The notes below the pieces were generated by a model. The model did no database searches, was not told the origin of the DNA, and saw only the letters and a list, made by a program, of their open reading frames with translations. A DNA stretch of 64,000 bases from Hymenobacter aquaticus. GTDB lineage: Bacteria; Bacteroidota; Bacteroidia; Cytophagales; Hymenobacteraceae. The position numbers and the translations under genes were made by a program. Positions 19,584-27,909 of this stretch are shown here, in pieces; position 1 is the first letter of the stretch, and the number at the start of each line of letters is the position of its first letter. Location: contig NZ_SRLC01000002.1 in NCBI RefSeq assembly GCF_004765605.1, forward strand, positions 868,001 through 932,000, in the 5' to 3' direction.

Positions 19584-19630
19584 AATGAGCGAGAAACGAG
19601 GTTCGAACTCGCGACCCTCAGCTTGGGAAG
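19584..19630 (-). other. Left attachment site (tRNA-Gly 3' fragment)
   Basis: These 47 bases repeat positions 43860-43906 in the same orientation with one mismatch (19602 T, 43878 C). They equal the 3' half of tRNA-Gly(CCC), from anticodon to discriminator, and have no 5' half, as expected at the far junction of an element integrated in a tRNA gene. Confidence 0.92.
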
Positions 19631-19747
19631 ATGCACTTTGGGGGTTATCAATAATTGTCAATAGCCCCTAGTAATACAAAAAACGCCTTTTTAAGTGCCC
19701 CTAGCCTATCGGGGCTTATTGTCGTTACCCCCCTTTCTATTACATTT

Positions 19748-19770
19748 GTTTAAACCAGCGTTTAAACCAG
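19748..19770 (+). repeat. Tandem GTTTAAACC motif, left end
   Basis: Two GTTTAAACCA units 12 bp apart lie just before the integrase start. A near-identical pair lies at 43793-43815 by the right end. Paired sites at both ends of an element are typical of integrase arm sites, and the left pair also overlaps the integrase promoter region. Confidence 0.65.
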
Positions 19771-19787
19771 AGCTGGCACAAACAGTA

Positions 19788-21155
19788 ATGGCAACGACGG
19801 AACACAAGGAAGGCAAGGCTACGGTCAAGGTCGTTTACTACACCTACAAAACGCTAGCCGATGGGACGCACCCGTTTATGGTGCGCATCACCAAAGACCG
19901 CAAACTGAAATACATTGCCACTGGCCAAAATCTGCACCCTAAGTATTGGAATCCGCTAAAAAAGGAGGTGCGCAAAAGCTACCCTGAACCGGGCCGCGAC
20001 CGGCTACTAAAGAAGCTGGCCGAATGGGAAGCCAAGTATAGCGGAGCCGCCGACACGCTGGCTGAGGCCGACGAGCAACATGACGCGCCGGCAGTGGCTG
20101 CTAAAGCCATTGAGGGCCGTAAGGCAGCGCGCCGAGTGAAATTACTGGCGTACTGCGATGAACTAAGTAATGGATACCTGAAATCCGGGCAAGCTGGCAA
20201 TGCCACAGTGTACCGCGACTTACGTAACCAGCTAGCTAAGTTCGTAGCGGCTGAGGCTAACGCACCCGCGCCGCCCGCTGGCCGTGGAAAGACTGACGCT
20301 TGGGCCGATTGGCTGAGCCGACATGATGTACCACTTGACCGGGTGACAGTTGCGTTTTGCCACGAATGGGAGCAGACGCTTCGCGCAACTGGCATCAAGG
20401 AGATAACCTTATCTCTGCGATTCCGAACGTTGCGAGCCGTGTTGAATCAAGCCATCGCGGCAGGTTTGCTTAAGGCCACAGCTTACCCCTTCGCCCGTAC
20501 TGTAGCTGAAAAGCACAAACTACAAGTAGGCAAGTTTGACGTGAGCACAGGTAAGCGTGCTATCAGCCGCGACGAGTTGCGCACCTTCGAAGCATTAGAG
20601 CCAACAACTCAACGGCAACGATTGGCTAAGGACGTATTCCTGTTCTCATTTTATGGTGGTGGCATCAATTTCGTGGACTTGGCCCAGCTGCGTTGGCGAA
20701 ACCTGAGTGGGTCCGCGGCAGAAACTGGCAAACCAGACCGCCTGCATTATGTGCGTCAGAAAACGGGTGGCAAATTCTCACTTCGCCTTTTGGCCCCAGC
20801 CGCCGAAATCGTGGCTGCTTACCGCGCTTTGACCTATGCTTCTGCCGAGAGCTACGTATTTCCAATACTAGACTTAGCGAAGCATGTGACACCGGCACAG
20901 GTAAAAAACCGGCTCCACAAGGTGCTGGGACAAGTGAACGACGACTTGAAAGAGTTAGGTCAACTAGCTGGTATTACAACGCCGCTGACGACTTATGTCG
21001 CTCGGCACACATTTGCCACCACCCTCCGCATGAGCGGGGCAGCTACAGCAGTTATATCCCAAGCAATGGGGCATAAGTCAGAGGCCGTTACGGAGGTGTA
21101 CCTGAATGGCTTTGCTTCGGAAGTCATTGACTCAGCCTTCGATTCGTTGCTGTAG
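19788..21155 (+). CDS. Tyrosine recombinase (element integrase)
   Basis: The 455-residue protein has an N-terminal arm-binding domain (KVVYYTYKTLADGTHPFMVRITKDRKLKYIATGQNLHPKYWNP), a SAM-like core-binding domain (about 170-270) and a C-terminal catalytic domain. Visible catalytic residues are the beta-hairpin Lys (RQKTGGKF), ARHTFATTL, MGHKSEAVTE and the Tyr in VYLNGF. The box I Arg is replaced (GGGINFVDLA) and the box II His is Tyr (YVARH), as in other Bacteroidota integrases; IntDOT also lacks the box I Arg. It should catalyse insertion at tRNA-Gly. ATG 19788 is chosen over an upstream start that would run through the tandem motif. Confidence 0.92.
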   Translation: MATTEHKEGKATVKVVYYTYKTLADGTHPFMVRITKDRKLKYIATGQNLHPKYWNPLKKEVRKSYPEPGRDRLLKKLAEWEAKYSGAADTLAEADEQHDAPAVAAKAIEGRKAARRVKLLAYCDELSNGYLKSGQAGNATVYRDLRNQLAKFVAAEANAPAPPAGRGKTDAWADWLSRHDVPLDRVTVAFCHEWEQTLRATGIKEITLSLRFRTLRAVLNQAIAAGLLKATAYPFARTVAEKHKLQVGKFDVSTGKRAISRDELRTFEALEPTTQRQRLAKDVFLFSFYGGGINFVDLAQLRWRNLSGSAAETGKPDRLHYVRQKTGGKFSLRLLAPAAEIVAAYRALTYASAESYVFPILDLAKHVTPAQVKNRLHKVLGQVNDDLKELGQLAGITTPLTTYVARHTFATTLRMSGAATAVISQAMGHKSEAVTEVYLNGFASEVIDSAFDSLL

Positions 21156-21208
21156 CGACGCACCAACATATATAAGACCCACTCAGAGCTTGATACTATT
21201 CCTTACTA

Positions 21209-22969
21209 ATGAAGGCCAACATTTTAAGCAACAAGTTATTCAACAAATTTATTCGGTTGTTACAGGAGGGGTTTGCCGGTGAACTCACTTTTGCTAACAA
21301 TGAAGAGGCTTCTGCCTTTGCACTGAATGCACACCAAGACTTATTGGAGGAACTGGAAGACAATCTCCTCAACCTACATAGTAAGGAGCAGACCTTATAC
21401 CTCGAAGGCCAGTTTCTAAAACTCGAACGATTCGGTGAGTTAATACCTCGTGATAATGACGAAATCATCAACTCGTTGACAAAAAATGGTTTGGCGTTTT
21501 TAATTGAGGCGCTTGGGGGATATGAGCCGGTTGAGTTGCTAGCGGATAGACTTGAACCTGAGCTCGTCGAGGAACTTAGAGTTTACAGGATAAGAAACAG
21601 GTTTCTTCATAGTAACTCTAGCGACGGTTTTGCAGCCCTTACCGGCCCAGACTTGCAGACCTACCAAACAGTTTTTTCTTCACAACTCCTATTGCTGGCG
21701 TGGCACACCTTAACCAGTCTATATACACTGAGAGGGGGAATTGAGAGTGCCGTTCCAAGGAAGCGTAAGTGGAAGATTAAGCTAAAGACCAAGATTCTAA
21801 ACGACCTACGCAGCTACGTGCCGGAGATGCGTGAAATGACTGTGCAATCTCATCCAACCGAAGAACACATTTACACTGAATGGGCCAGGTATTTAACCAG
21901 CTTGCGTTGGTGGAACTATCCCCAATCCGACTCTTGGTTGGCCCCTATTGAGTTTGAACAAGCATTTCATGATGCTCCGGACAGGCAGGCATTTCTAGCT
22001 GGTTTTCGCCGGCTTCTCGATGCGATTGAGCCCATACTTACTCTTCCAGACGAGGAAAACCCGCTTTTTACCGAAGACAATTATGCCTTGTCGGAAATGA
22101 GCAGGATTGAGGCGCGTAAGAAAAGCCTGCATCGGGCTCGGGTGAACGCAAAGCACATAGGCCAATGGTTGCAACTGAGGCAACAGGCCGCCGCAAAACA
22201 GCTTATGGAGTCTCTGGAGCGCATTGCACTAGTGCCAGAGTGCAATCAATCAGGTGAGCCAATTAACGTTTTAACAGTAGCTGACTACTATCATGAGGGG
22301 GAAGTAACGTTGCGCTTTGAAATGCTTTTGAGTCGCCTTCAAAATGACATGCCAGCGGCCCAACCCGAGCTGAATCTTCTGCATGACCGATTAGTCAGAC
22401 TTATCAGCTACCGCACTACGGAGACTTCGCAGGTTGATTTTGAGTTCGGGCACGGTTCGCCCAAGCTCGCTGATTTAGTGCTTCTGATCCCTCACTTCAC
22501 CTTAGTGGATAGAACGCTAGACGTGACCACGCAGAGTATGGCGAAGGTTGCGGACGACTTTTGCGCTAGGCTGTTAGTTACTATCAATCATCGTCTTCCT
22601 TGGGCGCAGCGAGCATCTGATTTAGTGAAAGCGGCACTTGGCGCAGTGCAAATGCCCTCCGAACCAAAGCCAGCAGGCAGGTTGAGCCATAGAGCAATTG
22701 CCTTGCTTCACGTTTATCGTGACCAAATGATTGAGCACGGAGAGCCCGCTCGACAGATAGCTGCTAGTTACGGTTGGGTAAGTAAGACCAGTGGCACCGC
22801 ATTGTATGGAATGTTCATTAGCTTATATAACACTTCAGATAGAGTCAATGTAGATGGGAAAACGGGCAAAACAATGATTAAAGCTATGTCCGAAATCATT
22901 CCGTTACTGAATCCAAGTCAAAAAAAACAAGTTGAAAGTGAGATAGATACGTTGAAAGCGCGAAAATAG
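21209..22969 (+). CDS. Unknown 586-aa element protein
   Basis: I do not recognise a characterised family. The protein is mostly alpha-helical by composition, with no signal, membrane segment or clear catalytic motif. The last 95 residues (HRAIALLHVYRDQMIEHGEPARQIAASYGW...YNTSDRVNVDGKTGKTMIKAMSEIIPLL) look like a separate helical, possibly DNA-binding module of the type seen at the end of Bacteroidota mobile-element proteins. It follows the integrase by 53 bp on the same strand. A role in excision, regulation or immunity is possible; none is shown. It is clearly AT-richer than chromosomal genes. Confidence 0.85.
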   Translation: MKANILSNKLFNKFIRLLQEGFAGELTFANNEEASAFALNAHQDLLEELEDNLLNLHSKEQTLYLEGQFLKLERFGELIPRDNDEIINSLTKNGLAFLIEALGGYEPVELLADRLEPELVEELRVYRIRNRFLHSNSSDGFAALTGPDLQTYQTVFSSQLLLLAWHTLTSLYTLRGGIESAVPRKRKWKIKLKTKILNDLRSYVPEMREMTVQSHPTEEHIYTEWARYLTSLRWWNYPQSDSWLAPIEFEQAFHDAPDRQAFLAGFRRLLDAIEPILTLPDEENPLFTEDNYALSEMSRIEARKKSLHRARVNAKHIGQWLQLRQQAAAKQLMESLERIALVPECNQSGEPINVLTVADYYHEGEVTLRFEMLLSRLQNDMPAAQPELNLLHDRLVRLISYRTTETSQVDFEFGHGSPKLADLVLLIPHFTLVDRTLDVTTQSMAKVADDFCARLLVTINHRLPWAQRASDLVKAALGAVQMPSEPKPAGRLSHRAIALLHVYRDQMIEHGEPARQIAASYGWVSKTSGTALYGMFISLYNTSDRVNVDGKTGKTMIKAMSEIIPLLNPSQKKQVESEIDTLKARK

Positions 22970-22970
22970 A

Positions 22971-22988
22971 AACCGGTTTAAACCGGTT
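22971..22988. promoter_or_regulatory. Perfect 18-bp palindrome upstream of the HTH gene
   Basis: AACCGGTTTAAACCGGTT starts one base after the 586-aa gene and lies 55 bp before the excisionase-like gene. It contains the same GTTTAAACC core as the island-end motifs. The position suits an operator for the HTH protein or a recombination-protein site. Confidence 0.6.
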
Positions 22989-23043
22989 AGGGGCTTCGCA
23001 TATCTATCCCTTTGCTGCTGTCAAACAACAAACGACAGTAGCC

Positions 23044-23328
23044 ATGAACAACCCCTTCGAGTCAATCAATGCCCGACTCAACAACTTAGAGGCATTGTCG
23101 CTGGAAACGCTGCAACATCTGCGTAGCGCCTCCAAGCCTGCTGATGAAATTGGCGGTATAGGATTAGCGCAAGAGATTACTCGCCTGAGTAAGGCCAGGA
23201 TCTATGCCTTGGTTTCGGCCAGGCAAATTCCGAATAGCAAACGAGGCAATAAGCTCTATTTTAATAGGGCTGACCTACTTGCTTGGGTAAGCCAAGGTAA
23301 GCGTGGTAGTCATGCAAACCACCAGTAG
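23044..23328 (+). CDS. Excisionase/AlpA-like helix-turn-helix protein
   Basis: The 94-residue protein has an HTH_17-type winged helix at about residues 38-85 (GLAQEITRLSKARIYALVSARQIPNSKRGNKLYFNRADLLAWV). Such proteins act as excisionases or as AlpA-like activators of integrase in mobile elements. It heads a tightly packed run of five genes to 26197, so it probably also sets their expression. The adjacent palindrome at 22971-22988 is a candidate site for autoregulation. Confidence 0.85.
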   Translation: MNNPFESINARLNNLEALSLETLQHLRSASKPADEIGGIGLAQEITRLSKARIYALVSARQIPNSKRGNKLYFNRADLLAWVSQGKRGSHANHQ

Positions 23329-23329
23329 A

Positions 23330-23500
23330 ATGGGAACAGTCTTCATCCCATGTGGTGCTCCTCTGAAAGGAGAGAAGCACCAGCTCAACGAGAGCACTTA
23401 CGCCGGTGGTATCATGATTGCTGCGATGCAAGCGCAAATTGCTCAAGACGCCGTAAATACGCTTGCCACTAGTACCAACAAAAGCCCGTTAGTCTTATGA
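23330..23500 (+). CDS. Small ORF (56 aa) in the replication operon
   Basis: It opens with an ATG one base after the HTH gene stop and its TGA overlaps the ATG of the next small ORF (ATGA at 23497-23500). Upstream in-frame starts at 23303 or 23312 would overlap the HTH gene. The product (MGTVFIPCGAPLKGEKHQLN...) has no known family. The evidence for translation is the unbroken chain of coupled start and stop codons. Confidence 0.5.
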   Translation: MGTVFIPCGAPLKGEKHQLNESTYAGGIMIAAMQAQIAQDAVNTLATSTNKSPLVL

Positions 23501-23670
23501 AGACTAACAGGCTCAATGCTTTTGATGTGGTTGGTAGCCGCAGCAAAAGTATGTCGATTTTGGCTTCCGGCCATTTCGAAGCAGTCAATTTCAGCTTGAC
23601 TGGCGAGGCCATGCACCTAGCTTCGCAGACCAATAACGGCAACGTTTCAGAAACCAGCTCAAAGCCATGA
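23497..23670 (+). CDS. Small ORF (57 aa) in the replication operon
   Basis: It starts inside the ATGA that ends the previous ORF and its TGA overlaps the ATG of the VirE-N gene (ATGATG at 23667-23672). The product starts MKTNRLNAFDVVGSRSKSMS and has no recognisable domain. Overlaps of four bases at both ends make chance unlikely and suggest translational coupling. Confidence 0.55.
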   Translation: MKTNRLNAFDVVGSRSKSMSILASGHFEAVNFSLTGEAMHLASQTNNGNVSETSSKP

Positions 23671-24497
23671 TGCTGGTCAATAAATCGTATCCCAACGGGG
23701 TGCCGATGCCATTGGGTGGGCCTACATCCCTAGCAGTGCTACTACTCGCGGCTATAGAGCCAGATAAGTTATACCTCCGGTCTCAGGTGCTGCCCCGTCT
23801 GCATCGAGCCGGGTGTGCGAACCCAGAAGCTTCGCTGGAAGCGGCCATAGCGGCCGGATGGCTTACGCAGGAGACCTACGGTGAAATCGGTTATGCTTCG
23901 CGTAGCTGGCTGTCCGTTCACCTCGTCAAAGGCAAATCAGCGCTCTCCCCCCTCCCCCTGGTTAGTTATTTCAAGCCGCCTATTACCAATGTACTGCCTC
24001 ATAAAGACGTCACACTTTGGAACATTGCCCAGTTAATTCGAGGGCCTTATCTGGCCGTGCGAACTCAACAGCTACGCGCCCTACCTAGCACCAGCGAGGA
24101 GCGGAAACGGCTAAAAACGGGCCTCCCGTCTTTTACACCGGGCGGTACCTTCACCAAACGGGCCAACGACTACCTGATAAAAAGAAGCGGCTTGCTTGGG
24201 CTGGATTTCGACCACGTGCCGGACTTGCCAGCGGCGCGCACCCGGCTACTGGAAGATTCCAGCTTGCCAATCGACCTGCTGTTTACCAGTCCGTCGGGCG
24301 ACGGCCTCAAGGCTATGGTGCGCGTGCCGTTGGGGCACGACCACCAAACCAACTTTCGGGCCTTAAGCGCATACCTGCAGGACCACCATGGTCTTACTCC
24401 CGACCCCAGCGGCAAGGACGTCGCCCGCGCCTGCTTTGCTTGCCACGACCCCGAAGCTTGGGTTCACCCGATGTATCACAACACCCTTTCTTTCTAG
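23667..24497 (+). CDS. VirE N-terminal / BT4734-like primase-type protein
   Basis: The 276-residue protein has the VirE-N (BT4734/BF3469-like) domain in its second half: SGLLGLDFDHVPDLPAART, LLFTSPSGDGLKAMVRVPL and GLTPDPSGKDVARACFACHDPEAW. This domain resembles archaeo-eukaryotic primase folds; the Asp pair in LDFDH and the conserved SGDGLK fit that. The first 110 residues are a separate small domain. It overlaps the preceding ORF by 4 bp and is 2 bp from the DUF3987 gene, its usual partner in Bacteroidota elements. Likely role: element DNA replication. Confidence 0.85.
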   Translation: MMLVNKSYPNGVPMPLGGPTSLAVLLLAAIEPDKLYLRSQVLPRLHRAGCANPEASLEAAIAAGWLTQETYGEIGYASRSWLSVHLVKGKSALSPLPLVSYFKPPITNVLPHKDVTLWNIAQLIRGPYLAVRTQQLRALPSTSEERKRLKTGLPSFTPGGTFTKRANDYLIKRSGLLGLDFDHVPDLPAARTRLLEDSSLPIDLLFTSPSGDGLKAMVRVPLGHDHQTNFRALSAYLQDHHGLTPDPSGKDVARACFACHDPEAWVHPMYHNTLSF

Positions 24498-24499
24498 TA

Positions 24500-26197
24500 A
24501 TGGCAACCGCACCGCAAACGTTCGATACGGCTGCCTGGGTACCCAAGTCGCCGGTCTTCGCCAAATCGGCCCTTAGCCTTGCTCTCACCAGCCAACTAAC
24601 CGAAGATGCTCTTCCGTGGTGCTTAGTACAACACGAAAAACACCACGGCGCCATGCCCGGACCAGGAGGTCGCCATACTTGGTTAGTGGCCTTCTCGTTT
24701 TTTTGTAACGAAACTGGAGTGCCAGAGGAAACGCTTACAGCGTACGCAGCACGCTGGCAAGCGGAAGATTTTACCGAAAAAGAAATCAGCCGTACGATAC
24801 ATGACATTTACAAAAAGCGTCGGGACGAGCATGGAAGAGAACCCTTCTCTAGCCACGCCAGCCCTCGGCCATTTAACCTTTCGGTAGCCGGCCAAAGTGA
24901 AATTGTCTCCCATGCTCAATCCCTACCGGGTTCTATCGCTAAGGAGGCATATGATTCGCTACCGGTATGGCTTAACAAATGCTGTGCGCAGTTCTCAACC
25001 GGTGCCGAACGGGATGTAATGCTGTTGAGCACGCTGGCTGTGTTGTCCGGTTGTTTCCCCAATGTCAAGGGCATCTATGACGGTGCACTGGTATGGCTCA
25101 ACCTGTTCACCTTCATATTGGCTCCTGCGGCCAGTGGCAAAGGGGCCATGAGTTGGGCCCGAAAGCTGGCGTGGCCATGGCATCAGAGCCTGACGCTGGC
25201 CAGTAAGCAAGCCGCCGACGCCCACCAGCTGCAACTGCAGGAATGGAAAACGCGGCGCAAAGGCAAGCAGACTACGGCTGAGATGCCCCCGCCGGCCCCT
25301 GCGTTCAAACAACTCTACCTCCCAGGTAACACGTCGGCAGCCGCCCTCATGCGCGCGTTGGCGGATAATGACGGCCGTGGCATCATCTGCGAAACGGAGG
25401 CGGATACATTGAGTGGCGCTTTGGGCCAAGATTTTGGCAATTTCTCCGATATGCTACGCAAGGCGTTTCACCACGAGCCAGTGTCGTTGATGCGCAAAAC
25501 CGACCGTGAGCAAATTGACATCGGGGCACCAGCTATTTCGCTGGCCTTGACCGGCACCCCTGCCCAGTTGAGGCGCCTTATCCCGACGGCCGAAGACGGC
25601 TTGTTTAGCCGCATCATGTTTTACACTTTCGAACAGCCAGCCGCCTGGCGGGACGTCAGCCCGGCTGGCGGGCGTGGTAACCTAGGCTCCTTTTTCGAAG
25701 AACAATCGGCGGCGGTATCGCGAATGATGCAGGCGGTAGCGGACCAAGAGGCCTACGTTGAACTTACGGGTGAGGGGTGGGCAAGGCTCAACGCAGCGGG
25801 ATGCGATGGTTTAGCTGAAGCTGTGACAATTGCGGGGGCGGCAGGCGCTAGTACGGCGCTGCGGTTGGGCCTTACAACCTTTCGCCTGGCGGGACTTCTG
25901 GCCCTTCTCCGGTGCTTCGAGCACGGGTTGGCTCCCGGAGAGCGTATCGTGGCTGATGTGCAGGATGTGTTTGCGGCAATCTCCATTGTTGAGACCTGCC
26001 GCGCCCACGCCTTGTATCTGTTGGGTACGCTTCCCGCTGAACGCGGTAGCGGGAGCAAAACCAGTCGGGTTGTTCAGAAAGCCGAGAACCAGGCTCGTGC
26101 TGTGGCCTTGCATCAAGATAACAAGTCCGTGCGGGAGATTGCCGAAGTCCTCGGCATCCCCAAATCAACGGTCGCGGACTGGCTTGCGTCCCCTTAA
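24500..26197 (+). CDS. DUF3987 replication-type protein
   Basis: The 565-residue protein has an N-terminal primase-C-like segment (about 20-120), the DUF3987 domain (about 150-460; FTFILAPAASGKGAMSWARKL as a Walker-A-like loop, IICETEADTLSGALGQDFGNFSDMLRKAFH, ISLALTGTPAQLRRL, GLFSRIMFYTF) and a C-terminal HTH (SVREIAEVLGIPKSTVADWL). DUF3987 proteins act as RepA/DnaB-like ATPases next to primases in mobile elements. ATG 24500 is chosen because it is 2 bp after the VirE-N stop. A perfect 23-bp hairpin begins just after its stop. Confidence 0.85.
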   Translation: MATAPQTFDTAAWVPKSPVFAKSALSLALTSQLTEDALPWCLVQHEKHHGAMPGPGGRHTWLVAFSFFCNETGVPEETLTAYAARWQAEDFTEKEISRTIHDIYKKRRDEHGREPFSSHASPRPFNLSVAGQSEIVSHAQSLPGSIAKEAYDSLPVWLNKCCAQFSTGAERDVMLLSTLAVLSGCFPNVKGIYDGALVWLNLFTFILAPAASGKGAMSWARKLAWPWHQSLTLASKQAADAHQLQLQEWKTRRKGKQTTAEMPPPAPAFKQLYLPGNTSAAALMRALADNDGRGIICETEADTLSGALGQDFGNFSDMLRKAFHHEPVSLMRKTDREQIDIGAPAISLALTGTPAQLRRLIPTAEDGLFSRIMFYTFEQPAAWRDVSPAGGRGNLGSFFEEQSAAVSRMMQAVADQEAYVELTGEGWARLNAAGCDGLAEAVTIAGAAGASTALRLGLTTFRLAGLLALLRCFEHGLAPGERIVADVQDVFAAISIVETCRAHALYLLGTLPAERGSGSKTSRVVQKAENQARAVALHQDNKSVREIAEVLGIPKSTVADWLASP

Positions 26198-26198
26198 G

Positions 26199-26248
26199 TG
26201 TCCGGCCTGTCCGGTGTCCGGATTTCCGGACACCGGACAGGCCGGACA
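26199..26248. repeat. Perfect 23-bp inverted repeat built of TGTCCGG units
   Basis: Arms 26199-26221 and 26226-26248 pair without mismatch around a 4-base loop. Each arm holds three TGTCCGG heptamers. There is no T tract after it, so it is not a standard terminator. It lies between the DUF3987 and serine recombinase genes, where an origin of replication, a resolution site or an operator would fit. Confidence 0.85.
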
Positions 26249-26287
26249 GCACTCGCCATCGACGCTTTTGCAAAGAAGTTTTCACTC

Positions 26288-26323
26288 GTTGCATTTGTCA
26301 AACACCCGTTCAACAAATGCAAC
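26288..26323. repeat. Inverted repeat before the serine recombinase
   Basis: GTTGCATTTGT (26288-26298) and ACAAATGCAAC (26313-26323) form an 11-bp dyad with a 14-base spacer, 18 bp before the recombinase ATG. It could be a binding site for the recombinase itself (res-like) or an operator. Confidence 0.6.
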
Positions 26324-26341
26324 CCGCCTAAAACCATCTAT

Positions 26342-27028
26342 ATGACAACCCCAGTTCTCTACGTTGCCTACTATCGAGTCAGTACTCAGAAGCAAGGGCA
26401 GTCGGGCTTAGGCCTCGAAGCTCAACAAGCCGCCGTGCACGCGTTTGTGGGTATCCCCGCTTATTTGGTAGCCGAATTCACCGAAGTGGAAAGCGGACGC
26501 AACAACAAGCGTCCCCAACTTCATGCAGCCGTTGAGCTTGCGCGTGAGGAAGGCGCCATTTTATTGGTTGCGAAGTTGGACCGACTGGCACGAAACGTTG
26601 CGTTTCTGGCAACCCTAATGGAAAGTCGGGTGCGATTCAAAGCAGTAGACGTTCCACAAGCCGATGAATTCACCATTCACATTCTGGCTGCTGTTGCCCA
26701 ACGCGAAGCAGAAGCTATTTCGCAACGCACCTGCGCGGCATTAGGGGCCAAAAAAGCCCGCGGCTTCCAATTAGGTACACCTCGCAATCTCACTAGCCAA
26801 GCCAGAGCGCGCAGTTTAAAAGTCCGTCAGCACAATGCGTGGGAACAAGTTGGCAACCGCCAAGCCAGACGCTTGTGTCAACTTCTGCGGGCGCAAGGAG
26901 CCAGCTTGCAGCAAATCGTGGTGGAGTTAAATGGAAGCGGCTACCGCACAAGAAGAGGCCGGCCTTTTTATAAGACGGCCGTTGCACGCCTGCTTATTCA
27001 GGCACCACCGACTGCGCCAAAGACATAG
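26342..27028 (+). CDS. Serine recombinase (resolvase/invertase family)
   Basis: The 228-residue protein has the resolvase catalytic domain: YVAYYRVSTQKQGQSGLGLEAQ with the nucleophilic Ser, EVESGRNNKRPQL, LLVAKLDRLARN and the E-helix AAVAQREAEAISQRTCAAL. A short C-terminal HTH follows (ARRLCQLLRAQGASLQQIVVELNGSGYRTRRGRPF). It cuts and rejoins DNA through a 5'-phosphoserine link. ATG 26342 begins right before the domain; the longer frame runs through the palindromes. A role in dimer resolution of an excised, replicating circle fits its place beside replication genes. Confidence 0.9.
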   Translation: MTTPVLYVAYYRVSTQKQGQSGLGLEAQQAAVHAFVGIPAYLVAEFTEVESGRNNKRPQLHAAVELAREEGAILLVAKLDRLARNVAFLATLMESRVRFKAVDVPQADEFTIHILAAVAQREAEAISQRTCAALGAKKARGFQLGTPRNLTSQARARSLKVRQHNAWEQVGNRQARRLCQLLRAQGASLQQIVVELNGSGYRTRRGRPFYKTAVARLLIQAPPTAPKT

Positions 27029-27068
27029 CTTACTCTTGAATGTGGGCATTTGTGCCTTTTGTGGAAAA

Positions 27069-27081
27069 CGGTTTGAAACCG
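27069..27081. promoter_or_regulatory. GGTTTGAAACC palindrome before the zinc-ribbon gene
   Basis: CGGTTTGAAACCG is a perfect 13-bp dyad with a central G, 51 bp before the zinc-ribbon start. It shares its half-sites with the palindrome at 22971 and with the sequence at 28801. Confidence 0.5.
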
Positions 27082-27132
27082 GTTTCTAGGCATAAAAATC
27101 AACTTTTGCTGCTTATTCTAAAACGTTTTGAC

Positions 27133-27729
27133 ATGAAAAATGAAATCAGGGAATGCCCGCAATGCGGTGAGGTCATAGAAGGCCGCCCTAACAAGAAATT
27201 TTGCAGTGACACCTGTAAAGGCCGCCACTTCCGAGAGGGTAATTCACTCCCCTTTCAAATCGATTCACCCACTGACGCGCGTGTCTCTGCAGTCAGTCCG
27301 AGTGTTTCTTCTTACCATCCAGATGACACATGGCAGACTCAAGATGATGAGGATGATGAATGGGGAAAAGTGGAAGCCGAAAAAAGGCGTCTTGTTGAGC
27401 GTGAGCATACTGCTAAACTGCACGAGCAATTCTGCGGCGTGGTCCGGGACTTCCTAGATGTAGAAGGCAAGGCGTTGCTAGCAAGGCAGGCAAATAGGTT
27501 GCTACAAAAGGTCTCCGACCTAACTGCAGCTTATCAGGTTCACCCTCATATGAAACTGCCAGGAAACCAAGTCAACGGTCGGTTAAAAGCGCTGTATGGT
27601 ATTCAAGATATCCTGCAGGAAGTAATCCAAGAAATCGAAAGCAAGGTGCTGTGGCAAAGCAGGCAGAGTGATTTTGAAGTCACGAAGAAGTGGAGAAAGA
27701 CTTTGCGTGAACTGCTTATTCCAGATTAA
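27133..27729 (+). CDS. Zinc-ribbon protein of unknown function
   Basis: The 198-residue protein opens with a zinc-binding module (ECPQCGEVIEGRPNKKFCSDTCKGRHF), then a charged Asp/Glu-rich stretch (about 65-85) and a helical C-terminal half. No enzyme motif is visible. Related small zinc-ribbon proteins are common in Bacteroidota islands. ATG 27133 is chosen because the ribbon starts nine residues later; an upstream start would read through the palindrome. Confidence 0.75.
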   Translation: MKNEIRECPQCGEVIEGRPNKKFCSDTCKGRHFREGNSLPFQIDSPTDARVSAVSPSVSSYHPDDTWQTQDDEDDEWGKVEAEKRRLVEREHTAKLHEQFCGVVRDFLDVEGKALLARQANRLLQKVSDLTAAYQVHPHMKLPGNQVNGRLKALYGIQDILQEVIQEIESKVLWQSRQSDFEVTKKWRKTLRELLIPD

Positions 27730-27909
27730 TTGATACCACGGTACTGCCAGACCAAATATTTCAGCCGACTAACTCAGAGCCTTTTCCTTCTCACTTGCCT
27801 CAAATATTAAACAAACTGCATCACCTGAAGCGCCTGCATTTCCTCCTTCTTACTCGACTCCTGCGGGCATGAGAAGTGGGATTAATTTGTTTGAATGCAT
27901 TCTTACACT

